From NCBI RefSeq assembly GCF_030519655.1, contig NZ_JAUMIT010000008.1:1-64000 (forward strand): a DNA stretch of 64,000 bases, written 5' to 3'. This document shows positions 56,945 to 64,000 of this stretch, one piece after another. Origin of the DNA: Wenyingzhuangia gilva (GTDB taxonomy: Bacteria > Bacteroidota > Bacteroidia > Flavobacteriales > Flavobacteriaceae). Position numbers and translations under genes: made by a program. How positions within the stretch are numbered: position 1 is the stretch's first letter; every line of letters begins with the position of its first letter. A model generated the notes under the pieces. It was not told the origin of the DNA, searched no databases, and was given only the letters and a program-made list of their open reading frames with translations.

Positions 56945-57856
56945 ATGAGTAAAAGAAATCTAGCCCTATTAGCTGTCTTTAGTACCGCTATTTTTTACGG
57001 AATTAATTACACGTTGGTAAAAAGGGTAATGCCAAATTACTTAAGCCCTTATGCTTTGGTTTGGGTAAGAATTTTTGCGGCTACTATATTGTTTTGGATT
57101 ACATCATTTATGATAAAATCATCAGAATTAGAAAAAAAAGATTTTCCAAAAGTAGCATTGCTTTCTGTAATTGCCATTGTTATTAATATTTTGTCTTTTT
57201 TTAAAGGTATTAGTTTAACAACTCCTATTAATGCATCTGTTATTATGGTAACCACACCTATTTTGGTGTTTGTATTTTCCTTAATTATTTTAAAAGAAAA
57301 ATTAGAGTTAAAACGTGGTTTAGGAATTATTATTGGGTTGTTGGGGGCTTTTTTGTTAACTACTGCTGATAAAAAAGTGGCAGAGAATGCAGTAAATATT
57401 CCATTGGGAAATTTATTGGTGTTTGTAAATGCATCAGGCTATGCATTGTACTTAATTTTAGCAAAAAAAATGATTGAAAAATATCATCCTATTACTTTTG
57501 TAAAATGGCTGTATACTTTTGGTTTGTTGTTTATGACTCCTTTTGTTTTTAAGGAAGTGTTGATGGTGGAGTGGCAAAATATACCTTTAAATATTTATTT
57601 AATAATTGCATATGTAGTGGTGTTTGCAACTTACTGTAATTTCTTATTTAATCTTTATGGATTAAAACAATTAAAACCAACCACGGTAAGCGCTTTTATA
57701 TATACCCAACCTGTAATAGCAAGTTTGTTTGCTTTGTTGGTAGGGAGTGATGAGCTTTCTTGGGTAAAAGTAGCTTGTACTTTACTCATTTTTGTAGGGG
57801 TTTATTTGGTTACCTTAAAGCCTAATGAAGCTAAGAATAAAGTTACTGCTAACTAG
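56945..57856 (+). CDS. EamA/DMT-superfamily transporter
   Basis: 303 residues with about ten membrane helices in two EamA repeats (about 7-140 and 152-290). Typical first-repeat end TTPINASVIMVTTPILVFVFSLIILKE is present, and the second repeat has TTVSAFIYTQPVIASLFALL. Probably exports or exchanges a small metabolite across the inner membrane; substrate unknown. Confidence 0.88.
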   Translation: MSKRNLALLAVFSTAIFYGINYTLVKRVMPNYLSPYALVWVRIFAATILFWITSFMIKSSELEKKDFPKVALLSVIAIVINILSFFKGISLTTPINASVIMVTTPILVFVFSLIILKEKLELKRGLGIIIGLLGAFLLTTADKKVAENAVNIPLGNLLVFVNASGYALYLILAKKMIEKYHPITFVKWLYTFGLLFMTPFVFKEVLMVEWQNIPLNIYLIIAYVVVFATYCNFLFNLYGLKQLKPTTVSAFIYTQPVIASLFALLVGSDELSWVKVACTLLIFVGVYLVTLKPNEAKNKVTAN

Positions 57857-57909
57857 AGAAGTCTATCCCATGTAAAATCCGTATTTTTACAGCCAAATTT
57901 TTTGGATAC

Positions 57910-58767
57910 ATGATACAGTCAATGACAGGATATGGGAAAGCAATTGTACAATTGCCTACCAAAAAGGTTACTATAGAAATAAAATCTTTAAACAGTAAGT
58001 TGTTAGATTTAAACGTTCGTATACCTCAATACTATAAAGAAAAAGAAATTGATGTTCGTAAAACCATTGCCAATACAGTGGTTAGGGGTAAAGTTGATTT
58101 TTCCATTTATGTAGAAATGACTGCCGAGGTTTCTCAAACCAAAGTAAATGTAAATGTAGTGGCTGATTATATGAATCAGTTAAAACAAATTGCTACAGGT
58201 ACTGATGTTGAATTGTTAGATATGGCGATGAGATTGCCAGATACTTTAAAAACTGAAAGAGAAGAATTAGATCCTGCTGAATGGGCTTTGATTGAAAAAG
58301 GAATAGATGAAGCCATTGCTGCTTTGGTACAATTCCGTAAAGACGAAGCAGAATCTTTAGAAGTAGATTTTAGAGAGCGCATTCAAAATATTCAAGATTT
58401 ATCTAAAGAAGTAGATCAACACGATGAGGATAGAATGGTAGCAGTAAAAGAAAAATTACGCAAAGCCATTGATGATTTAGAAGTAAAAGTTGATGAAAAT
58501 AGATTTGAACAAGAGTTGATTTATTATCTAGAAAAATTAGACATCAACGAAGAAAAAGTTCGTTTAGCAAATCACTTAGAATATTTCTTAAAAGAATTAA
58601 ATAATGAAATTTCTGATGGTAAAAAATTAGGATTTATTGTTCAAGAAATAGGAAGAGAAATCAATACTACAGGATCAAAATCTAATTATGCTCCAATGCA
58701 ACAAGTAGTGGTGCAAATGAAAAATGAATTAGAAAAAATTAAAGAACAAATATTAAACGTTTTGTAA
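57910..58767 (+). CDS. yicC: YicC/YloC-family endoribonuclease
   Basis: 285 residues. N-terminus MIQSMTGYGKAIVQLPTKK, the YicC signature, then EIKSLNSKLLDLNVRIPQYY; the C-terminal half has VDENRFEQELIYYLEKLDINEE and the ending LGFIVQEIGREINTTGSKSN. Family members are manganese-dependent ribonucleases. It lies one base before gmk, as in many genomes. Confidence 0.94.
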   Translation: MIQSMTGYGKAIVQLPTKKVTIEIKSLNSKLLDLNVRIPQYYKEKEIDVRKTIANTVVRGKVDFSIYVEMTAEVSQTKVNVNVVADYMNQLKQIATGTDVELLDMAMRLPDTLKTEREELDPAEWALIEKGIDEAIAALVQFRKDEAESLEVDFRERIQNIQDLSKEVDQHDEDRMVAVKEKLRKAIDDLEVKVDENRFEQELIYYLEKLDINEEKVRLANHLEYFLKELNNEISDGKKLGFIVQEIGREINTTGSKSNYAPMQQVVVQMKNELEKIKEQILNVL

Positions 58768-58768
58768 C

Positions 58769-59344
58769 ATGGCTTCAGGAAAATTAATTGTGTTTTCTGC
58801 ACCATCAGGTTCTGGAAAAACCACCATTGTACGTCATTTATTATCAGAAACAGACTTGCCTTTAGACTTTTCTATTTCGGCAGCTTCTCGTGAACCAAGA
58901 GTTGGAGAAATAAACGGAAAAGATTATTATTTTTTATCTGCCGAAGCGTTTAAAAAGAAAGTGGATGAAGAGGCGTTTTTGGAGTGGGAAGAAGTTTATA
59001 AAGATAATTTTTATGGTACTTTAAAATCTGAAATCACTCGTATTTGGGCAGAAGGAAAACACGTAATTTTTGACATTGATGTGGTTGGAGGATTAAATAT
59101 TAAAAAACAATTTCCAGAAGAAACTTTGGCCATTTTTGTACAACCACCTTCTATTGAAGAAATGGAACGAAGATTGAGAGGTAGAGCAACAGAAACAGAA
59201 GAAAAAATTAAAATGCGTGTGGCCAAAGCAGAACAAGAAATGGATTTTGCTAAAAAGTTTGATACCGTTTTAATTAATAATGATTTATCAGTAGCAAAAG
59301 AAGATGCTTATCAAATGGTGTCATCATTTATAAATAAGAAATAG
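58769..59344 (+). CDS. gmk: Guanylate kinase
   Basis: 191 residues. It phosphorylates GMP to GDP. P-loop [13 protein letters not shown] at the N-terminus, GMP-binding [34 protein letters not shown] and the lid [13 protein letters not shown]. It begins one base after yicC and is followed four bases later by the DUF3050 gene. Confidence 0.96.
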   Translation: MASGKLIVFSAPSGSGKTTIVRHLLSETDLPLDFSISAASREPRVGEINGKDYYFLSAEAFKKKVDEEAFLEWEEVYKDNFYGTLKSEITRIWAEGKHVIFDIDVVGGLNIKKQFPEETLAIFVQPPSIEEMERRLRGRATETEEKIKMRVAKAEQEMDFAKKFDTVLINNDLSVAKEDAYQMVSSFINKK

Positions 59345-59348
59345 AAAG

Positions 59349-60113
59349 ATGAAGATTGAAGATGTACAAGAAAGAATACATTCGGCTATCAATAAGCTGA
59401 ATTCTCATGAATTATACAAAGATTTAAATAGCATTCAAGACATCAAACAATTTATGGAAAGCCATGTGTTTGCTGTGTGGGATTTTATGTCTTTGTTAAA
59501 AAACTTACAAATACAATTAACCTGTGTTTCTAAAGTTTGGATTCCTGTTGAAAACCCCGTAACAGCTAGATTTATCAATGAAATTGTACATGGTGAAGAA
59601 ACAGATATAAATGAGTTGGGTGTGCCTATGAGTCATTTTGAAATGTACCTAGAGGCTATGAAAGAAGTGGGAGCAAGTACGGCTAGAATTGAATTGTTTA
59701 TCAACTTAATTAAACAAGGAGTTCCTGTTTTAGACGCTTTAAAAGAAGTTGAGGTTTCTGAAGCCGTTTATGATTTTGTATCTTATACTTTTGAAATTAT
59801 CGACAGAGGAAATGTACACGAAATTGCTGCTGCATTTACCTTTGGTAGAGAAGATGTAATTCCTGAAATGTTTTTAGAAATTGTAAAAGAGACAAAAAAA
59901 CAAAATCAAGATAAAGCCTATACTAAATTGTTGTATTATTTAGAAAGACATATAGAGTTAGATGGCGATGAACACGGTCCTTTATCATTAAGAATGATAG
60001 AAGAATTATGTGGAACTGATGAACAAAAATGGCAAGAAGTATTAACAGTTTCTGAACAAGCGATTGAAAAAAGAATAGGGCTTTGGTCTGGAATTCAATT
60101 AGAATTGGTGTAG
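59349..60113 (+). CDS. DUF3050 protein (heme-oxygenase-like fold)
   Basis: 254 residues. All-helical, with [20 protein letters not shown] near 38 and [17 protein letters not shown] near 95; the conserved His and Glu residues on these helices are typical of the DUF3050 family, which has the heme-oxygenase-like fold. The later helices carry [20 protein letters not shown] and [16 protein letters not shown] di-metal site is plausible. No function is established. Tightly linked to gmk and nadD. Confidence 0.83.
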   Translation: MKIEDVQERIHSAINKLNSHELYKDLNSIQDIKQFMESHVFAVWDFMSLLKNLQIQLTCVSKVWIPVENPVTARFINEIVHGEETDINELGVPMSHFEMYLEAMKEVGASTARIELFINLIKQGVPVLDALKEVEVSEAVYDFVSYTFEIIDRGNVHEIAAAFTFGREDVIPEMFLEIVKETKKQNQDKAYTKLLYYLERHIELDGDEHGPLSLRMIEELCGTDEQKWQEVLTVSEQAIEKRIGLWSGIQLELV

Positions 60114-60114
60114 C

Positions 60115-60693
60115 ATGAAAGTAGGTTTGTATTTTGGAACTTTTAATCCAGTACATGTGGGGCATGTTATTTTAGCCAACCATATGTTGCATTATACAGA
60201 CATGGATGAGGTTTGGATGGTGGTTACGCCTCACAATCCTCACAAGAAAAAAAGTACGCTTTTAGAAAATCATCATCGATTAGAAATGGTGTACAAAGCC
60301 ACAGAAAATTACGATCACATTCACCCAAGTGATATTGAATTCAAGTTAAAACAACCCAATTATACGGTTGATACTTTGGTGCATATATCAGAAAAATTTC
60401 CAACGCATGAATTTGCCATTATTATGGGAGAGGATAATTTAAAATCTTTTCATAAGTGGAAAAATTATGAAGTCATTCTAGAAGATTACGAAGTGTTTGT
60501 GTATCCTAGAATTACCAAAAAAAAGCAAGAAAATAATTTAGAAAATCATCCAAAAATACATTTTGTAGAAGCTCCTATTGTAGAAATTTCTTCTACATTT
60601 ATAAGAGATGCTATCAAAAATAAAAAAAGTGTTCAGCATTTGTTAACACCAAAGGTTTGGGAGTATATAGATTTAATGAATTTTTATAAATAG
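60115..60693 (+). CDS. nadD: Nicotinate-mononucleotide adenylyltransferase
   Basis: 192 residues. It makes nicotinic acid adenine dinucleotide in NAD synthesis. LYFGTFNPVHVGHVILANHM holds the HxGH motif; EVWMVVTPHNPHKKK and the C-terminal VEISSTFIRDAIKNKKSVQHLL (ISSTxIR motif) complete the signature. It starts one base after the DUF3050 gene. Confidence 0.95.
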   Translation: MKVGLYFGTFNPVHVGHVILANHMLHYTDMDEVWMVVTPHNPHKKKSTLLENHHRLEMVYKATENYDHIHPSDIEFKLKQPNYTVDTLVHISEKFPTHEFAIIMGEDNLKSFHKWKNYEVILEDYEVFVYPRITKKKQENNLENHPKIHFVEAPIVEISSTFIRDAIKNKKSVQHLLTPKVWEYIDLMNFYK

Positions 60694-60704
60694 AAAGTAA
60701 ACAA

Positions 60705-60712
60705 TACATTTG
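60705..60712 (+). promoter_or_regulatory. Promoter -7 box before the M23 peptidase gene
   Basis: TACATTTG fits TAnnTTTG. It ends 48 bases before the ATG at 60761, and suggests the peptidase/GH3 pair has its own promoter. Confidence 0.45.
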
Positions 60713-60760
60713 TTAGTTGTGGTTTGGTTTTTGACAAATCATATAGCATCAAAAAAATAA

Positions 60761-61798
60761 ATGGCAGAAAAAAGTAGACGTATTAAAAAGAAGTGGGTTA
60801 AAAAATACCGTTTGGTAGTTTTAACTGAAGAATCTTTTGAAGAAAAGTTCTCTTTTAAATTAACACGTTTGAATGTTTTTGTCTTTGGTGGATTGTTTAG
60901 TGTATTTTTAATAACATTTACGGCAGGATTAATTATTTACACTCCTTTAAAAGAATACATCCCTGGATTTGAATCTCCTGATTTAAAAAAGAATGCCATC
61001 AATTTAAACTTTCATTTAGATTCTTTAGAACAGCAGATGCATGCTTTAGAATTGTATACGGAATCTATAAAACCTGCTTTGTTGGGAGATAAGGCTATTG
61101 AAATGGACGTATTGCCATTTGTAACCAAAGAAGGAGAGTCTGTTTACCAATCTGGAATCATGAACAATGATTCCATTCATCATAAGTTAGAAAAGTTATA
61201 TGGACTGTTACAAGAAAAAAACAGCACCATTGAAGCACTTAGGGCAAAATATAAAGGAGTTAATTTCTCGGAAGATTCTCTTAATAATAATGATGTAGCG
61301 CTCCAAGAAGATGATTTAACGGAAGAGGAATTAGAATCTTTAGAATCCTCTGTTTTAGATTCTGTATTTAGAGAAAAGGTAGAAAGAGAAGAGCGTTTTA
61401 GTATTTTTGGTTACGAGTATAACAAAGCAGATCAGGTTTTTGTAACGCCTATACAAGGAAATATTACAGAATCATATGATGCGGTAGAGCATCATTTTGC
61501 TATAGATATTGCCGCTACAAAAGAAGCTCCTGTAAAATCAATTGCTGATGGAACGGTGGTTTTTGCAGAATGGTCTATAGAAACAGGTTTTGTAGTGATT
61601 ATAGTTCATCAAGATAATTATGTATCGGTGTACAAGCACAATAGTAGAATAAATGTATCACAAGGTTCGCTAGTTAAAGCGGGGCAAGTAATTGCAAATG
61701 TAGGTTCCACGGGAGAATTTAGTACAGGACCACATCTTCATTTTGAAATGTGGAAAGATGGATATCCAGTAGATCCAACTAATTTTATGAAATTTTAA
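60761..61798 (+). CDS. M23-family peptidase, membrane anchored
   Basis: 345 residues. One N-terminal membrane helix (FVFGGLFSVFLITFTAGLIIY, about 32-52), then a coiled-coil-like region to about 220 and the peptidase M23 (LytM) domain at about 230-345: HHFAIDIAATKEAPVKSIAD, YVSVYKHNS and TGPHLHFEMWKDG, with the zinc-binding HxxxD and HxH. It cuts peptidoglycan cross-bridges or acts as a regulator of another hydrolase. The GH3 gene begins 2 bases downstream. Confidence 0.9.
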   Translation: MAEKSRRIKKKWVKKYRLVVLTEESFEEKFSFKLTRLNVFVFGGLFSVFLITFTAGLIIYTPLKEYIPGFESPDLKKNAINLNFHLDSLEQQMHALELYTESIKPALLGDKAIEMDVLPFVTKEGESVYQSGIMNNDSIHHKLEKLYGLLQEKNSTIEALRAKYKGVNFSEDSLNNNDVALQEDDLTEEELESLESSVLDSVFREKVEREERFSIFGYEYNKADQVFVTPIQGNITESYDAVEHHFAIDIAATKEAPVKSIADGTVVFAEWSIETGFVVIIVHQDNYVSVYKHNSRINVSQGSLVKAGQVIANVGSTGEFSTGPHLHFEMWKDGYPVDPTNFMKF

Positions 61799-61800
61799 GA

Positions 61801-63294
61801 ATGAGTATCAAATCAACATTAGCGTTGCCTTTTGCTAAGGCTATTCGAAAGCAAGTATATAAATGGGCAAACAATCCTATAGAAACACAAGAAAAAGTGT
61901 TTCAATATTTGATTAAAAATGCCAAAGACACAGCTTTTGGAAAAGATCATAATTTTGAGACTATTAAAAACTATGAAGATTTTAAGAATCAAGTTCCTGT
62001 AAATGATTATGAAGGAATAAGGGCATATGTAGATAGAATTGTTGAAGGAGAATCTGATGTTTTATGGAAAGGTCGTCCTTTGTATTATGCAAAAACATCA
62101 GGAACTACTTCTGGAGCAAAATACATTCCTATAACCAAAGAATCTATGCCTACACATGTAAAGGCAGCCCGTAATGCTTTGTTGTTTTATATTACAGAAA
62201 CAGGCGATGCTTCTTTTGTGGATGGTAAAATGATGTTTTTACAAGGAAGTCCCGTTTTAAAAGATTTAAAAGGAGTAAAACTGGGTAGATTAAGTGGTAT
62301 AGCAGCGCATTATGTACCAGGATATTTACAAAAAAATAGGTTACCAAGTTGGAAAACCAATTGTATTGAAGATTGGGAAACTAAAGTGGATGCTGTGGTT
62401 GAAGAAACCGTAAATGAAGACATGTCTGTCATTAGCGGAATTCCATCTTGGGTGCAAATGTATTTTGAAAAATTACAAGAAAAAACAGGTAAAACGGTTT
62501 CAGAATTATTCCCAAAGTTTAATTTCTTTGTTTATGGAGGTGTAAATTTTGAGCCTTATAAACATAAGTTTGAAAGTTTAATAGGTAAAAAAATTGATTA
62601 TGTAGAATTGTATCCTGCCTCCGAAGGTTTTATTGCTTATCAAGATTCTCAAACGGAAAAGGGAATGTTGTTGCAGTTAAACAGTGGTATTTTTTATGAG
62701 TTTATTCCAGCGGATAAATTTTATGAAGAAAATCCACCACGTTTGTCTATTGGTCAGGTTGAATTAGGAGTAAATTATGTCATCATATTAAATACGACTG
62801 CTGGTCTTTGGGGATATAATATTGGAGATACCGTTGAGTTTACTACGTTGGCTCCCTATAGAATAAAAGTTACGGGAAGAATCAAACATTTTATTTCCGC
62901 TTTTGGAGAACATGTTATAGGAAAAGAAGTAGAAAAAGCTTTGAATGATGCTATGGTAGGAACGGATGTAACGGTGAGTGAGTTTACCGTAGCTCCGCAA
63001 GTAACACCAGAAAGTGGATTGCCATATCATGAGTGGTTTATAGAATTTGTAGAAGAGCCAGAAGATTTAGAAGTTTTTGCTGCTAAGATTGATAAATCTA
63101 TGCAAGAACAAAATATTTATTATTTAGATTTAATTACAGGTAGCGTGTTAAGACCTTTGGTGATTACAAAAGTTAAAAAAGGTGGTTTTCACGAATACAT
63201 GAAGTCTATTGGTAAATTTGGAGGACAAAATAAAATTCCTCAATTGTCTGACAATCGTAAAATAGCAGACGTATTACAAAATTTTAAAGCATAA
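61801..63294 (+). CDS. GH3-family (ANL superfamily) acyl-adenylating protein
   Basis: 497 residues. It carries the GH3 signature regions: YYAKTSGTTSGAKYIPIT (ATP-binding loop) near residue 98, ELYPASEGFIAYQD near 273, NTTAGLWGYNIGDTVEFTT near 330 and FISAFGEHVIGKEVEKAL near 362. Plant members join amino acids to jasmonate or auxin; bacterial members are widespread in Bacteroidota and no general substrate is known. It may form an amide between an unidentified acid and an amine. Two bases downstream of the M23 gene. Confidence 0.85.
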   Translation: MSIKSTLALPFAKAIRKQVYKWANNPIETQEKVFQYLIKNAKDTAFGKDHNFETIKNYEDFKNQVPVNDYEGIRAYVDRIVEGESDVLWKGRPLYYAKTSGTTSGAKYIPITKESMPTHVKAARNALLFYITETGDASFVDGKMMFLQGSPVLKDLKGVKLGRLSGIAAHYVPGYLQKNRLPSWKTNCIEDWETKVDAVVEETVNEDMSVISGIPSWVQMYFEKLQEKTGKTVSELFPKFNFFVYGGVNFEPYKHKFESLIGKKIDYVELYPASEGFIAYQDSQTEKGMLLQLNSGIFYEFIPADKFYEENPPRLSIGQVELGVNYVIILNTTAGLWGYNIGDTVEFTTLAPYRIKVTGRIKHFISAFGEHVIGKEVEKALNDAMVGTDVTVSEFTVAPQVTPESGLPYHEWFIEFVEEPEDLEVFAAKIDKSMQEQNIYYLDLITGSVLRPLVITKVKKGGFHEYMKSIGKFGGQNKIPQLSDNRKIADVLQNFKA

Positions 63295-63317
63295 ATTAAA
63301 TCAATCAAACTGTTCTT

Positions 63318-64000
63318 GTGAAGCTATCAAAAATTAGAAAAGATAAAAATACTACTAGTGTTCAAAAGGTAGCTTATAATGTAAGCTTGTTACTTGCTTT
63401 TTTTTGTGGAACAATTGGTTTTGCTCAAAATCAATCTAAAGGATTTAAACTTACAGACGCAAATGTAAGAGCCATGCATACCACTGGTTTTGTGAGATGT
63501 GCAACAGTAGAGTATGAACAAAAACTATCAAAGGAAAATCCTAATAAGGTTTCAGAAGAAGTTTTTGAATCTTGGATGTCTACTAAAGTAGCACAACTTA
63601 AAAAGAGCAGAACGAATGGAAGATTAGCAGCTCAGATTTATACCATTCCTGTGGTGATTCACATTGTTCATAATGGTGATGAAATAAATACTCCAGGAAA
63701 TGTAACGGGAGAAAATATATCGGATGCGCAGGCAAGATCTCAAATTGAGATTTTGAATCAGGATTACAGAAGAATGGTAGGGACTCCTGGGGGCAATAAC
63801 TCTACAGGAAAGGCCGTAGATGTTGAAATTAATTTTGTGTTAGCAAAACAAGATCCAGATGGCTTAGAAACTACGGGAATAATTAGACATGAAATTACGC
63901 CTTATACCGATGATATAGCCAATAAATTTGAAGGTGGTTTAAATGATGGAGGTGCTGATTGGGAAAACTATGCAGATGTACAAAAAATGAAAAGAGAAAC
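63318..64000 (+). CDS. M43-like zinc metalloprotease, N-terminal part (cut by window end)
   Basis: Reads from a GTG at 63318 to the end with no stop (227 codons). No in-frame ATG lies before it, as a stop is at 63297. A signal peptide is encoded (VSLLLAFFCGTIGFAQ, ending about residue 37) after a basic N-terminus of about 22 residues. The following part resembles the prodomain and first strands of pappalysin/ulilysin-type proteases: YTIPVVIHIVHNGDEIN and ARSQIEILNQDYRRMVGTPGG. The HEXXH motif would be beyond the window. Separate from GH3 by 23 bp. Confidence 0.8.
   Translation, partial: MKLSKIRKDKNTTSVQKVAYNVSLLLAFFCGTIGFAQNQSKGFKLTDANVRAMHTTGFVRCATVEYEQKLSKENPNKVSEEVFESWMSTKVAQLKKSRTNGRLAAQIYTIPVVIHIVHNGDEINTPGNVTGENISDAQARSQIEILNQDYRRMVGTPGGNNSTGKAVDVEINFVLAKQDPDGLETTGIIRHEITPYTDDIANKFEGGLNDGGADWENYADVQKMKRE

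Overview
The window is AT-rich, densely coded chromosomal DNA from a member of the Bacteroidota, almost certainly family Flavobacteriaceae. The evidence is the TAnnTTTG type -7 promoter boxes, weak or absent Shine-Dalgarno sequences, DUF3127 and DUF6588 type proteins, a T9SS-like C-terminus, a choice-of-anchor A/LRR surface protein, and short dispersed intergenic inverted repeats. The genus cannot be fixed from the sequence. I see no rRNA, tRNA, CRISPR array, insertion sequence or prophage; most of the window is core metabolism and information processing.

Layout. 1-2.6 kb: a tandem array of at least four paralogous secreted proteins (one cut by the window edge) and an LRR protein whose signal peptide is out of frame. 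2.7-7.4 kb: a membrane-anchored MutS-like ATPase, pnp and rpsO. 7.4-14 kb: nhaA, a TruA-family gene, a helical protein, leuA, a TatA-like gene, a PAP2 phosphatase, an OsmC protein. 14-20.5 kb: rarA, a small surface-glycan cluster (glycosyltransferase, flippase, FemAB/GNAT-like protein, deacetylase-like protein) and radC. 20.5-28.5 kb: trkA-trkH, a CPXCG mini-protein missed by length cut-offs, mdh, two envelope proteins, gyrB. 28.9-31.7 kb: a DASS anion transporter with a porin-like partner.

31.8-36.8 kb is the most remarkable locus: a divergent gatC, gatA, and one 1112-residue gene in which complete GatB is fused to a complete bacterial AspRS. The cell thus seems to make a covalently linked transamidosome for Asn-tRNA(Asn). 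It is followed by a duplicated pair of genes of unknown function with conserved C-termini and diverged N-termini.

38-45.8 kb (minus strand) is a thiamine operon, thiS-thiC-second thiE-like gene-thiD-thiE-thiG-thiH-thiF/rhodanese, headed by a TPP riboswitch followed directly by an intrinsic terminator. Then come rlmN (minus), a large LRR surface protein (plus) and queA, aroA, a small membrane protein, a MazG-like gene, aat, a DUF3127 gene, a GT9 glycosyltransferase and an NlpC/P60-LysM lipoprotein (all minus). 56.9-64 kb is a plus-strand run: DMT transporter, yicC, gmk, DUF3050 gene, nadD, M23 peptidase, GH3-like protein, and the 5' part of an M43-type metalloprotease that runs off the end.
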